From Ahaetulla prasina (lineage: Eukaryota; Chordata; Lepidosauria; Squamata; Colubridae), in assembly GCF_028640845.1 (NCBI RefSeq), contig NC_080541.1:176813502-176877501 (forward strand): a DNA stretch of 64,000 bases. The letters are read 5' to 3'. The notes beneath the pieces are model-generated. The model saw nothing but the letters and a program-made list of their open reading frames with translations, ran no database searches and was not told where the DNA came from. The position numbers and the translations under genes were made by a program. The stretch's first letter is position 1. Every line of letters starts with the position of its first letter. Shown piece after piece: positions 1 through 11,019 of the stretch.

Positions 1-475
1 ATGCATTTACGCAGAAATGAAAGTTAAACCTATGCAGATGCTCAGAAGTGAAACTTATGATCAGAAATGAAACTTATGTGTAGCTTGAATAGTGTAACTG
101 TAGAACGCCTTAGACACGTGTGGGAGTGATGTCCTTGTAGCCTGTGTAGGCTGCCATGCAGCTCTACCACGTGGGCAAAAGCAGAGAACAAAGAGCCACC
201 TCATGGCAAAACTCCTCCCAAAAAATCACAAGCTTCCTCCCAAAATCATAGGCTTGTAGATGTGCTTGCAGTCACGTACTCACATGTTGATTATATGCTA
301 ATATGTAACCTCCCCTGCTTACCTTTTGTAACCACCCATTTTTACCTAAACACAATAAAAGGGGGCTCTGGAATTTGCTCTGGGCTTTTTCATCACAGAC
401 ATTCTCTAGGCTCTCACCCCGAGAAGTCCACGAGTCTGTCGTTCATTAGCAGCCTTCATGAGAAGCCCACCAGAT
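1..475 (+). repeat. LTR-like sequence, left end outside window
   Basis: This stretch has the build of a retroviral-type LTR end: C/T-rich sequence, then an A-rich box (AATAAAA at about 354-360) followed by a G-rich run, then a CT-rich leader-like segment. No TG...CA ends, primer binding site or internal viral genes are visible. It could equally be an unclassified interspersed repeat. No open frame here looks coding. Confidence 0.3.
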
Positions 476-1462
476 AATTTGGCAATTGAGATTGAGAAGA
501 CAGCATTAATAATCTGGTGGTTCTGTGCATTAAATACGTTCCATCCATATATGGTTATATTTGAACTGATCTGACATGGCCAGGACAATATTGAGGTAAT
601 ATTGCAATTTTTAATTTGAAGCTTTGGTGGGAACTCAGCCCCTGTTGGGACAACATAAATTGCTGCTAGGATAAAGACCTGACTTTCTTCATCATGCTCT
701 GTTTTTTTGGCTGGCAGGTGGTTTGCAATATGGAAAAGAGCACAGCAAATCTGTGTAAATCATGGCCCACATGGTGAAATTGGGGCTACCAGGTTGTTCT
801 GGCAATGCTATCAATAACTAATGAATAAGGAGTCTGGGACTTAACATCCATCATTCAGATTTTTCCCTTCCTGCCGCAGCCATTGTTATGGTAGTCACAT
901 GGGCATTCCTAGTGGCAAACAGATAGCTCACATTTTGCTATAAGAAGAGTGAGTGGGGAGAATGAGTTCACATTCAAGGCAGACACACAGAGCAGACAAT
1001 ATGCCAGGGATTCCTGTTCACTGCCCCAATGAACAGCTTTCCACGAAAGGAGAAACAGCAGCAAAGATGAAATGCCCTCTGGAGAGCCTTGCTGTTGGGA
1101 TAGTCCTGCTGATGGAGAATCTATCCTGAAATCTTTTTGACATGAGAGAAAATCTGAGTTCTCTAGGTCTGCATGGTAAGGTGCCAACCAAGACAAGGGG
1201 AAAAAGTTAAAAGATGCTAACTTTAGATGAGATAAAATTAGTCCTTTTATTAGGTCATCTCCTAATATGAGAACATATGAACATCCACAAGCAGACTAGA
1301 AACAAGGAAGAACAGAAAAGTTTTTTGACAAATGGGACTCTTTAATCCTATCTTGTAAATTGAATATTTGTAACAAGCAAGGAAGAAAACAGCTTCTAGT
1401 CTCAGGAAGAACTTAATACTTGCATTTTCTCACACATGTTGTCTTCTTGTTAGGGAGCATAG
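476..1462. other. Unannotated AT-rich sequence
   Basis: I see no gene, RNA or repeat that I can name here. The open frames are short and overlap on both strands, and none has recognisable motifs. Confidence 0.5.
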
Positions 1463-1470
1463 CTCTAGAA

Positions 1471-1600
1471 TAGGGCTGTCAAACTTGCGGCCCTTGGGTC
1501 AGATGCTGCCCACGCCCACACCCAATTTTGCAAAGGGGGGGGGAAAGTTGTGATACGTCACATGACGCCACACCGTGACGATGTGAGTTTGACACCCCTG
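1471..1600. mobile_element. hAT-type non-autonomous element (short TIR family 1)
   Basis: The ends are inverted repeats (AGGGCTGTCAAACT at left, AGTTTGACACCCCTG at right). The flanks are ctctagaa (1463-1470) and ttctagaa (1601-1608), an 8-bp duplication with one mismatch, as the hAT superfamily makes. The 130-bp body has no coding capacity. The same family occurs at 7587-7719 and 19973-20105. Confidence 0.75.
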
Positions 1601-1608
1601 TTCTAGAA

Positions 1609-2532
1609 CATCCCAAATTTTCAGAACTGATGTGAATTCTGGGACACTCAACACAATAGGAAGCTACCAGGTTGGGGAAAGGATATAAGGATACAACATC
1701 TGTAGTTGCTACTTTGATTACTGAGACTCTTTAGTAGTATAAATACAAAAAACGTTTTCTGTATACTAAGTTTAATTGTATCAAATTAAATCATTATAGC
1801 AGTTTTTTTCATTCTACTACACTCTGAAAGTAGTAGGTTGCCATTTCCATCATGGCATGATGCTTGGGAATGCTATAGGTTGTAATCCTGACATCCATAG
1901 ATGGTTTAGGTAAGATTTTACATTCCTCATTTCTGCTACCCAACATGCTAAGAAAGAGTATGTAGATTTTTGTCTTTTGCCTTCCCTTTCTCTGTACCTT
2001 ATTCTGTTCTGGGGTATCTTCATTGTGCCACTGAATGTCACTGGGTGTATTCACAAAACTGAAGATAATGAATATGAAATGTACCTATGTAGGGTTATTT
2101 AAATAACCAATATACCAATATGTTATGACCAAACTTTTGAGAGAAAAGGGCTTTTCTGAATTTTCCTAAGCAACTGACTAAACAGAAAGGGTTTATTTTT
2201 AAAAAAAATGCTTCAGAAAAAAATTCTAGCAAATTTGCATTCTTTTTATTTTTTAAGTTTTATCTTTTTACTGTTCATTTGTAGGAAGTAATATCTGAAA
2301 TTCTTGTACAATATTATTTCTGAGATTTTCCTTGAGAAATGATAGACTGGTTGAAACATATAAGCAGTAGAAATCTTATCTGGAAAGCAGATAAAATGTG
2401 ATCAAGACTCAGCTTGAGATCTTTTTTTCTAATCCAAAAGTAAATATTATAATATGGAGTAAGTTCAAAATACTTATATTTTAAGTATTTAAATATATTT
2501 TAATATATTTAACATATATTCATGACAGTGTT
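1609..2532. other. Unannotated AT-rich sequence
   Basis: A very AT-rich stretch with short, motif-free open frames on the minus strand. No feature could be supported. Confidence 0.5.
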
Positions 2533-2592
2533 AGGAAAGAAGGAAGGTAGGTAGGAAGGAAGGAAGGAAAGAAAGGATTGGAAGGAAGGAAG
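2533..2592 (+). repeat. (GGAA)n-type microsatellite
   Basis: An imperfect purine repeat of GGAA and GGTA units with interruptions. It lies about 200 bp upstream of the L1-like element and the tandem duplication. Confidence 0.85.
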
Positions 2593-3863
2593 TTTAAACA
2601 ATATTTGAGGCAGTATACTTACCACTGGATATCATTCCTGCTCTCAGATTAATAATTGTTTTCTGGATGCTAGCAATCAGCCTAGCTTTGATCATAACCT
2701 ACCTGCAGTGCTAGTTCTTTGCTTTTTCCTAAAGGTACTGCTATCTTCTTCAAAGCCCTTAATCAATTAGAATTATGATGAACACCAGAAGCGTCGTGGC
2801 GAGACGGACGGGAAAAAGCAAGCTCCGCTGAGTTCTGCGAATTCTCGGGCTTATGAACCGCCATTTGAGGGGTCTTCAGACAAGAGCTGTCCTGTAGGGA
2901 TGGTGAAGAAGAAAAGGCACCTTGGATGACCGAGAGGAACCAGCAAGTTCCTTGGAGGTCAAAGGAAAACTCTTCGACTCAACAGCGGGGGAGATGGCTA
3001 TGGCAGCCATCACTAAGCTGGGGCAACCGGGCCAAGTTATTGAGCAGGAGCGGTGAATTGGATGAAATATTGAAGTTGGGTGAGTGAATACCAACTCACA
3101 AAAAAGCACTCTAAACTTGACATTTGCAAAAAAAATCCTTTTGGCAGTGGAATAGCGGCTAAATTAAGAAGGACTGTAAATATAGCGAAACAAAAGAAAT
3201 GAAAGCAGTACCCAAAGACCCAAGAGAAATTTGACTTTTAAAATTGCAGTAGAGACCCCTCAAACAAACAAAAAGAAAAAAAATAAAGGAACCCCTAATT
3301 AAAGCTGGAAAATCTACAACTCCCCAAAAAATGGCACAGGGAATAATTGAAATGATGAAAAAGATGCATATGACTTTTAAGCAAGAAATAAAAGAAATAA
3401 TCACAAGACCGTATGGAAAATAGGATCCAGAAGAACAAGAGCTGCTCCAGAACTGACAGCAAACAAAGAATCCATGAAGCAAGAAAGAGCGTTGGAAGAG
3501 GAAGAAAAAAATACTGATGATGAACTATTAAGTGATTGTGTAATTTTAAAACAGTTTAAGGGGAGAGGCGAAAGATTATCCAGAAAGGGGGAAAATAAAA
3601 AGGGAAATAGCACAAAAATGCTGATGAAAGTAAATGAAAAAATACTGAAAACAAGAAGGGTGGGAAAATAACAAGGTGGGAAGGAAAGAACAAGGGAAGA
3701 AAGAAGGGAAGGGAAAAAATACAAAGTCAAAGGACTACATAGGGACTAATAGAGAGAAACAAAAAATGCGGGAAGAGGAAAAATGGAGAATGGATAGAAA
3801 TATAGGACAAGCAAAGAGAGCAAGGAATTTTAAGAAAAAAAAGAAAAAGAAGGGAACTGAAAT

Positions 3864-6800
3864 TATTTATTTATTTATTTTATTTTATTCGATTTTTATA
3901 CCGCCCTTCTCCCGAAGGACTCAGGGCGGTGTACAGCCAAATAAAAAAGCACAATATATACATTAAAACAAGACTAAAACAAAACATATTACAAAATGGC
4001 CAAAAATTTAAAACAGTTTAAAACCCTAAAATATAAATAACCCCAGTTAAAATTTAGTAAAACATCTAAGCCAGTCCCGCTTGAATAAATAGGTGCGTTT
4101 TCAGCTCACGGCGAAAAGTCCGAAGATCAGGCATTTGATGTAAACCAGGGGGAAGTTCGTTCCAAAGCGTAAGAGCTCCCACAGAGAAGGCCCTACCCCT
4201 GAGGGCCGCCAGCCGACATTGTCTGGCGGACGGCACCCTGAGAAGGCACTCTCTGTGAGAGCGTACGGGTCGGTGGGAGGCATAGGGTAACAGCAGGCGG
4301 TCCCGTAAGTACCTGGGCCCTAAGCCATGGAGCGCTTTAAAGGTGGTAACCAGAATCTTAAAGCGCACCCGAAAGACCACAGGAAGCCAGTGCAAACTGC
4401 GCAGGATTGGTGTTACATGGGAGCAACGGGTTGCTCCCACTATTACCCGCGCAGCTGCATTCTGGACTAGCTGCAGCCTCCGGGTGCACTTCAAAGGCAG
4501 CCCCATGTAGAGAGCATTGCAATAATCCAAACGTGAAGTAACAAGAGCATGAGTGACCGTGCATAAGGCATCCCGGTCAAGGAAGGGGCGCAACTGGCGA
4601 ACCAAGTGTACTTGGTAAAAAGCCCTCTTGGAGACGGCCGCCAAATGATCGTCAAACGACAGCCGCCCATCCAAGAGGACACCCAAGTTGCGCACCCTTT
4701 CCATTGGGGCCAATAACTCGCCCCCCACAGTCAGCTGCGGCTGCAGCTGACTGTACCGGGGTGCCGGCATCCATAGCCACTCCGCCTTGGAGGGATTGAG
4801 CTTGAGTCTGTTTCTCCCCATCCAGACCTGTACAGCTTCCAGACACCAGGATAGCACTTCGACAGCTTCGTTGGGGTGGTCCGGGGTGGAGAAGTACAGC
4901 TGCGTATCATCAGCGTACAGATGGTAACTCACCCCGAAACCACTAATGACCTCACCCAGCGGCTTCATGTAGATGTTGAACAGGAGGAGCGAGAGAATCG
5001 ACCCCTGAGGCACCCCACAAGTAAGGCACCTTGCGGTCGACCTCTGCACCCCTGTCAACACCGTCTGCGACCGGTCGGAGAGATAGGAGGAGAACCACCG
5101 ATAAACGGTACCTCCCACTCCCAAGCTCTCCAACCGGTGCAGCAAGATACCATGGTCGATGGTATCAAAAGCCGCTGAGAGATCTAATAGGATCAGGGCA
5201 GAGGAACAACCCCTATCCCTGGCCCTCCAGAGGTCATCTACCAACGTGACCAAAGCTGTCTCCGTACTATGTCCGGACCGGAAGCCGGACTGGAACGGGT
5301 CTAGATAGACAGCTTCATCCAGGTACTGGGGAAGCTGCCATGCAACCACACTCTCTACAACCTTCGCCACAAAGCGAAGGTTGGAGACTGGACGATAATT
5401 TCCCAAAATAGCTGGGTCCAGGGAAGGCTTCTTGAGGAGGGGTCTCACCACCGCATCTTTCAAGGCAGCGGGGAAAACCCCTTCCAACAATGAAGCAGTT
5501 ATAATTCCCTGGAGCCAGCCTCGTGTCACTTCCTGAGTAGCCAGCACCAGCCAGGAAGGACACGGGTCCAGTAAACATGTGGTTGCATGCAACCTCCCCA
5601 GCAACCTGTCCACGTCCTTGAGAGCCACAGACCCAAACTCATCCCAAACAACCTCAACAAGACGTGCCTCCATCATCCCACTTGGATCATTGCAATTTTG
5701 GTCTAAACTATCCCGAAGCTGAACGATTTTATCGTATAGATAACCGTTAAACTCCTCAGCATGTCCCTGGAAGGGGTCATCCCGCCCCTCCTGGTGAAGG
5801 AGGGAGCGGGTCACCCGAAACAGGGCGGCCGGGCGGTTATCTGCCGATGTAATGAGGGTGGAAACGTAAGAACGTTTCGCCTCCCTCATTGCCACTAGGT
5901 AGGTCTTAGTAAAAGATCTCACTAGTGTCTGATCAGCTTCCGAACAGCTAGACCTCCAAGTACTCTCTAGGCATCTTCTCCAGTGTTTTATCTCCCTCAG
6001 CTCCTCAGAGAACCAAGGAGCCAATTGAGATCTACGCCAGGTCAGAGGCCACAAAGGCACGACACGGTCCAAAGCCCCAGTCGCGGCCTGTTCCCAGGCC
6101 GCAACTAGTTCTTCAGTCGTGCCGTGGGCAAGATCCTCAGGGAACGGCCCAAGCTCCGTCCGGAACCTCTCAGGGTCCATCAGGCGCCTGGGACGGAACC
6201 AACGCATTGGCTCCGTCTCCCTGCGATGATGAGCGGCGGTCCGAAAGTCCAGGCGAAGGAGAAAATGATCCGACCATGACACCGGTTCCATCACTAAATC
6301 TTCTAATTCCAGATCATTAATCCATTGTCCAGAGATAAAAATCAGATCTAGTGTGTCTCCCCCCGTGTGTGTAGGGCCATCAGTTACTTGAATCAGGTCC
6401 ATGGCCGTCATGGAAGCCTTGAACTCCTGAGCTACCGTCGATGACAAGCCGGCCGATGGCAAGTTGAAATCCCCCATGACTAAAAGTCTGGGAATCTCAA
6501 CCGCCACCCCGGCAAGCACCTCTAGCAGCTCAGGCAGGGCTGTAGTCACGCAGCAAGGAGCCAGGTACGTGATCAACAGGCCCATCTGATTCCTATGGCC
6601 CCACTTCACAAGGAGGGATTCACAACCAGCTATCTGAGGCACTGTGGACTCCCTCAGCTCTAGGCTTTCTTTAATCACAACCGCCATCCCCCCACCCCTA
6701 CCTTGGGCCCTCGGCTGATGGAATGCATGGAAACCTGGAGGGCACAGTTCAACCAGGGGTACACCCCCCTCTGTGCCCAACCAGGTCTCCGTAATGCCCG

Positions 6801-6868
6801 TAAAGTCCGCGGACTCCCTCTGAATAAGATCACAAATCACGGGAGCCTTATTAACCACGGACCGGGCT
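3864..6868 (-). mobile_element. CR1-type LINE, 5'-truncated, young
   Basis: The insertion is present in unit A and missing at the matching site of unit B (about 19252), which gives its edges. Reading on the minus strand it starts inside the endonuclease domain, encodes the whole reverse transcriptase, and ends in a short 3' UTR. That UTR holds a hairpin (ACCGCCCT ... AGGGCGGT, about 3899-3930) and a (TAAA)n tail, the usual CR1 3' end. No clear target duplication is seen, which is normal for CR1. ORF1 and the 5' UTR are absent because of truncation. Confidence 0.9.
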
Positions 6869-6993
6869 TTAAAGGTTACAATATTAAGGGAATATATAAA
6901 TACTAGACTCTGAAATGATGGAAATGCTTGCTTGTTTTTTATTTTCTTTATAAGATTATGAATAACAATTTTAAAACTGTCATTGAAATGCAA
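4066..6993 (-). CDS. CR1 ORF2: endonuclease-reverse transcriptase, 5'-truncated but unbroken
   Basis: A 975-codon frame with no stop. Residues 1-41 come from antisense L1-like 3' UTR upstream of the insertion; CR1 protein starts at about residue 42 (KARSVVNKA). The apurinic-type endonuclease shows TETW (68-71), GDFN (174-177), a DLIF block near 216 and SDH (241-243). The reverse transcriptase shows a NYRPVSN block (532-538), FQSGFRSGHSTETA (567-580), LDLSAAFDTIDH (603-614), GVPQGS (660-665) and YADD (693-696), with a full C-terminus ending just before the CR1 3' UTR. These residues are those needed for target-primed reverse transcription in the family. The first few endonuclease residues, ORF1 and the promoter are missing, so it is unlikely to be an active element or a host gene. 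The block after GVPQGS reads SLLLF where SPLLF is more usual. Confidence 0.88.
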   Translation of the reverse strand: MHFNDSFKIVIHNLIKKIKNKQAFPSFQSLVFIYSLNIVTFKARSVVNKAPVICDLIQRESADFTGITETWLGTEGGVPLVELCPPGFHAFHQPRAQGRGGGMAVVIKESLELRESTVPQIAGCESLLVKWGHRNQMGLLITYLAPCCVTTALPELLEVLAGVAVEIPRLLVMGDFNLPSAGLSSTVAQEFKASMTAMDLIQVTDGPTHTGGDTLDLIFISGQWINDLELEDLVMEPVSWSDHFLLRLDFRTAAHHRRETEPMRWFRPRRLMDPERFRTELGPFPEDLAHGTTEELVAAWEQAATGALDRVVPLWPLTWRRSQLAPWFSEELREIKHWRRCLESTWRSSCSEADQTLVRSFTKTYLVAMREAKRSYVSTLITSADNRPAALFRVTRSLLHQEGRDDPFQGHAEEFNGYLYDKIVQLRDSLDQNCNDPSGMMEARLVEVVWDEFGSVALKDVDRLLGRLHATTCLLDPCPSWLVLATQEVTRGWLQGIITASLLEGVFPAALKDAVVRPLLKKPSLDPAILGNYRPVSNLRFVAKVVESVVAWQLPQYLDEAVYLDPFQSGFRSGHSTETALVTLVDDLWRARDRGCSSALILLDLSAAFDTIDHGILLHRLESLGVGGTVYRWFSSYLSDRSQTVLTGVQRSTARCLTCGVPQGSILSLLLFNIYMKPLGEVISGFGVSYHLYADDTQLYFSTPDHPNEAVEVLSWCLEAVQVWMGRNRLKLNPSKAEWLWMPAPRYSQLQPQLTVGGELLAPMERVRNLGVLLDGRLSFDDHLAAVSKRAFYQVHLVRQLRPFLDRDALCTVTHALVTSRLDYCNALYMGLPLKCTRRLQLVQNAAARVIVGATRCSHVTPILRSLHWLPVVFRVRFKILVTTFKALHGLGPRYLRDRLLLPYASHRPVRSHRECLLRVPSARQCRLAALRGRAFSVGALTLWNELPPGLHQMPDLRTFRRELKTHLFIQAGLA

Positions 6994-7586
6994 AGAGATG
7001 ATTGATGCCTAAGCTATGGAGATTGAAAAGAAAGAAATTAGTAAATGGGAATATAGGGTTTTAACATAAATGGGAAAAGAAAAAGGGGGAAAGAGGGATA
7101 GATTTGGTTAAAGATTAAAATTGGGGATGGAGGGTTAGATTAGAATTTTTAAGAGAAATGCAAATAGGGAAATAAAAAAAGGAGAAGGAAAATATATTGA
7201 TAAAATCATATAAGAGGTGTTGGAAAAAACTAAATTGGATGTAAATATGTACCTGGCTGATATTTTATTCAGAAAAGGTACATCGTGTGTTGTTGTTTGT
7301 GTGTAAAAAATAAAAAAAAAATCAACTAGAATTATCTAGTTTCCTTAAAAAAAAACTAGAATCCATTTCCAAATCACCACGAGTCAAACTGGTTCAGAAT
7401 TATGGGAAGAGAAAATATCATCTGTTCTTCATTTCAGAAGCAAAATATCTTGAGTCAGCATGAAAACAGCATTTCTATTTTTGCTGGAAATGCTTATAAA
7501 ACATACAAATAAAGCAACAGAGAAGTAACATTTGATCAGTTTCATTTACATATGCAAGTTTATAGTGCTCTAGCCATCTCCTAGAT

Positions 7587-7719
7587 CAGGGCTGTCAAAC
7601 TCGCGGCCTGCACCCCGGATGCATCTTGCACTGACCACACCCATGCCCAGTTTAGTGAAGGGGAAAAAAGTCCTGATATGACGTGACGCCGCCATGACAA
7701 CATGAGTTTCACACCCTTG
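7587..7719. mobile_element. hAT-type element, family 1, in unit A
   Basis: The ends CAGGGCTGTCAAACT and GAGTTTCACACCCTTG are inverted repeats. The flanks tcctagat and tcgtagat are an 8-bp target duplication with one mismatch. It is shared with unit B (19973-20105), so it predates the tandem duplication. Confidence 0.75.
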
Positions 7720-7822
7720 TCGTAGATATTCCAGGTATAGTCAATTATGTTTAGATTTTGGTCTGGGAGAAAAAAAGGAATACATCTAATTTTTAGTGTA
7801 TGTATACAGGTTTGGACAGAAT

Positions 7823-8089
7823 CAGAGGTGATATTCAGGTTCTGACCAGTTCTGGAGAACCGGTAGCGGAAATTTTGAGTAGTTCGGAGAACCGGCAAAT
7901 ACCACCTCTGGCTGGCCCCAGAGTGAGGAGAAAATGAGGATTTTCTCGTAACCTTCCCCTGGAGTGGGGTGGGAATGGAAATTTTACAGTATCCTTCTCC
8001 TGCCATGCCCACCAAGCCACACCCACCAAGCCATGCTACACCCACTAAGCCACGCCCACAGAACCGGTAGTAAAAAAATGCCACCACTG
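7823..8089. mobile_element. hAT-type element, family 2, in unit A
   Basis: A 267-bp element flanked by a perfect 8-bp duplication, gacagaat (7815-7822 and 8090-8097). It starts CAGAGGTGATATTCA and ends ATGCCACCACTG. The body has GAACCGGTAG-type motifs at both ends and a run of CCACGCCCAC-like units, both recurring in the hAT elements at 61059 and 31435. The same insertion is in unit B at 20209-20475. Confidence 0.85.
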
Positions 8090-8426
8090 GACAGAATGCA
8101 CCCAATTGCTCAGTATTAGGTACTGAGAAAGTGTGGGGAACTTCATGTTTTATACAGTATTCAAGGGAAACTTTCCCTCCTACATTACTTCATACAATTT
8201 AATTGGTGCAATGTGGTGCCAAAAAAAACCAAAAACCCAACATACAAGTTTTATTTAGAGCTAACAGAAAAAGGTAACCTCATCTGTATAGCTGGACTCA
8301 TCAATTGGTAAAACCAAACTGTCAATATGTGTAATGCATCTACTATTACACTTGATCAAGGTATTCAACTGAATACACTGGATTGGATGGAGGCTTAGCC
8401 ATTCTTTTCTGCAGGACCAATAAAAA

Positions 8427-9052
8427 AGGCTTTTATTTTATTTTATTGTTCATTTAAAACATTTACTATAGCCTCCCATCATCTAATCAAATGAACAGCT
8501 TCCACAAAAAGTTAAAACAATATATAAAATCATATTAAAACTATAAAATTAAACAGGTTAAAACCACAGAACATTAAGAACAACAGAGTGCTGGCACTAA
8601 GTTAAATGCCCAACATGCAATTATCCAATGTTATCCAGTGCTTGGGGAAAATGCCAGGCCTTCAAAGCTTTACTGAAGGCTAAAAGGATGGAGGGCTACC
8701 AAACTTCAAGGGGCAGAGTGTTCCATAGGGTCGGGCTGCCACGGAAAAAGCACACTTTTTATCTCCCATCAGATGGCAATATTTTGGGGAAGAGACTTAA
8801 GAGTGTGCCCACCCTATCTGACCTTGTAGGACAGATAGATACCCTTAGGGAAAGGCAATACCACAGATAACTTCATCGTGTGCCATACAGGGTGTTAAAC
8901 TGATGACCAGCACCTTGAATTGCACCCACTGCAGGCCACACAACAAAAGTGTTATATGGTCAAAGTTATGGCTGCTACTGCTGCATTCTGGACCCGTTGA
9001 AATTTCTGGGTAGTCTTCAAGGATAGAGCGCATTGCAGTAATCCATCTTCAT
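8427..9052 (-). mobile_element. Older CR1 3' end, in unit A
   Basis: On the minus strand this reads as a decayed CR1 C-terminus and 3' UTR, related in plan to the young CR1 at 3864 but with many stops. The left edge is a (TTTTA)n tail. It is shared with unit B at about 20809-21434. Confidence 0.65.
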
Positions 9053-9334
9053 TTCAATTCCAAAAACATTGTCAAAGATGAACAACCTTTTTTTCTGGTA
9101 TCTTTGCCAGAGTCTTCTGGAACTGTTCTGAATCTGAAACAAAATCCTTTTTCTCTCAATGGTCCAAATCTTCTTCCATTTCCTGAATTGTGGTTGTTTC
9201 TTAGTCCCTTCTTAGAGAACACTGGAGACGAAAGGCACATTAATGACTACGCATTTAAGCAAAACTGAAAAAGCCATGTAGCATCTGAAATACTATCAGT
9301 TTGATTTTGGAATAAACCATAATGGAAATTCTGA

Positions 9335-9780
9335 TATATTTTTTTTTATTTTATCACAACAGTATACACAAACATAATATATAAGCAAAAGTATGCAACA
9401 ACTATATTAATTTGATATAATGAAAGGGAACAATAGGACAGGAACGGTAGGCACTTTTGTGCTCTTATGCACACCCCTTATAGTCCTTTTAGGAATGGGG
9501 TGAGGTCAATAGTAGACAGTTTTTGGTTGAAGTTTTTGGGATTTTGAGAAGAGACCACAGAGTCAGGTAGTGCGTTCCAAGCGTTAACAACTCTGTTATA
9601 GAAGTCATATTTTCTGAAATCAAGATTGAAGCGGTTAACATTAAGTTTGAATCTATTGCTTGCTCTTGTATTATTGTGATTGAAGCTGAACTAGTCTTTA
9701 ACAGGAAGGACATTGCAATAGATGATTCTAATTACCACATCTGTACTCCTTCTGCAGATTCAGCAGTTTGTCTAGTTTGC
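9335..9780 (-). mobile_element. L3/CR1-like LINE 3' end, in unit A
   Basis: On the minus strand it encodes a broken reverse transcriptase C-terminus (NRVVNAW-type block near 9570-9600), then a 3' UTR with a TGTATAC...TTGTGATAAAA-like end. The same family is present in plus orientation at 32757-33520. It is shared with unit B (about 21715-22160). Confidence 0.6.
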
Positions 9781-9811
9781 AGTTTTTCCTCCTGTGACTT
9801 TGTTCCTTTCT

Positions 9812-9842
9812 AAAGAACTTCGTTCCTTTCTAAGGAACTTCA
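9812..9842 (+). repeat. Short direct repeat present only in unit A
   Basis: GAACTTCGTTCCTTTCTAA-type sequence is repeated once here, whereas unit B has a single copy at about 22185-22200. It is a tandem repeat step of about 25 bp that arose after the duplication in A, or was lost in B. Confidence 0.7.
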
Positions 9843-9956
9843 TAAGTTTTTTCCTAGGACGTTCCAAAGAACTGATGTCAGACTGACTAATCTGAGATTA
9901 TGTTCTCTATCTTCTTTTTCTTTTTTTAACATAGTGGAATGAGGTGGGGGGGAGGG

Positions 9957-10222
9957 CTTTTTTTTTTTTTGCATTTATATCCCGCTCTTCTCCGAAGACT
10001 CAGGGCGGCTTACACTATGTCAAGCAATAGTCTTCATCCATTTGTATATTATATAAAAAGTCAACTTATTGCCCCCAACAATCTGGGTCCTCATTTTACC
10101 TACCTTATAAAGGATGGAAGGCTGAGTCAACCTTGGGCCTGGTGGGACTTGAACCTGCAGTAATTGCAAGCAGCTGCTGTTAATAACAGACTGCATTCGT
10201 CTGTTGAGCCACCAGGGCTTAA
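9957..10222 (-). mobile_element. tRNA-derived SINE with CR1-like tail, in unit A
   Basis: It lies on the minus strand: the poly-T end at 9960 is the 3' tail, then TATATCCCGCTCTTCTCCG...CAGGGCGG, the same hairpin end as in CR1. A central GGACCCAGATTGTTGGGGGC-like block follows (seen reversed) and a tRNA-like head with a box B near 10150. AGGGCTT occurs at both edges as a possible target duplication. It is shared with unit B (22317-22573). Confidence 0.8.
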
Positions 10223-10231
10223 CGTCTACAT

Positions 10232-10595
10232 TTATTTATTTTATTTATTTATTTTATTTATTTGATTTCTATACCGCCCTTCTCCCGAAGGACTCAGGGC
10301 GGTGTACAGGCAAGAATAAAACAAAGAGTACAATATATAATTTAAAATGCAATTAAAAAACTTATTTTAAAATTGGCCTGAAAATTAAAATATACAGTGA
10401 GCTAAAAACCCCATTTAAAATTAGTTAATAAGAATTTTAAAATTTGATAAAATACGATTTAAGACAGCCCCGCGCGAATAAAAAGATGTGTCTTCAGTTC
10501 GCGACGGAATGTCCGAAGGTCAGGTATTTGGCGTAAACCCGGGGGAAGTTCGTTCCAGAGTGTGGGAGCCCCCACAGAGAAGGACCTTCCCCTTG
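10232..10595 (-). mobile_element. CR1 3' end insertion, unit A only
   Basis: Unit B reads straight through this site (22582-22590). The 5-bp sequence tacat lies on both sides in unit A (10227-10231, 10596-10600). The minus strand encodes the last residues of CR1 ORF2 (LWNELPPG block near 10540) and the CR1 3' UTR with its hairpin and (TAAA)n end, very close to the 3-kb CR1 at 3864. It is a 5'-truncated young copy. Confidence 0.9.
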
Positions 10596-11019
10596 TACAT
10601 CAACAAGATTCTCATCTTCTCTGCAGTTAAAAGTCCACACCTGGAGAAAAAATATCCTCCTCCCTTTCTAAAGTTAGCTGTTAGCTGTGTCCACCCCCTC
10701 TTCATTGATAGTGACTTGTGTAATTAAACAAAAAGTTCTGAAAAGTGGGTTCTATGTAGCATCATGAATTTTTCCACCTATCCATACTTTGCCTGGAAGG
10801 AAAAAGCTGGCACTTCTTAGTTTGATTCCTAAGAAAATAGTGAAATTCCACTGTCCCTCTCTTTTTTTCTGTCATACAATCAATTCCTCACAAATTTTAA
10901 TGTTAATATTTTTTAAAAATCCAGATTATGATCACTGAACAAACTGTAATATTTAGCAATAGCACTTAGACTATCATTAAGTGTTGTACCTTATGATTCT
11001 TGACAAATGTATTTTTTCT

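Larger units (their letters stand above)
2777..7319 (+). mobile_element. L1-like short LINE, copy A (host of a CR1 insertion)
   Basis: The element runs from a GC-rich 5' leader at 2777 to an A-rich tail ending at 7319, and is flanked by a duplication: aatcaattagaattat at 2761-2776 and aatcaactagaattat at 7320-7335 (one mismatch). Without the CR1 inserted at 3864-6868 it is only about 1.5 kb. The 5' part looks like an L1 leader. The middle is purine- and Lys/Glu-rich with broken frames (for example 3474-3671), as in a decayed ORF1. The 3' part ends in a TG-rich block and poly-A. No reverse transcriptase is present, so this looks like a non-autonomous or internally deleted L1; the family assignment is inference. 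Confidence 0.6.

Noticed and set aside
4876..5249. Plus-strand frames inside the CR1
   Set aside because: They are antisense shadows of the reverse transcriptase frame.
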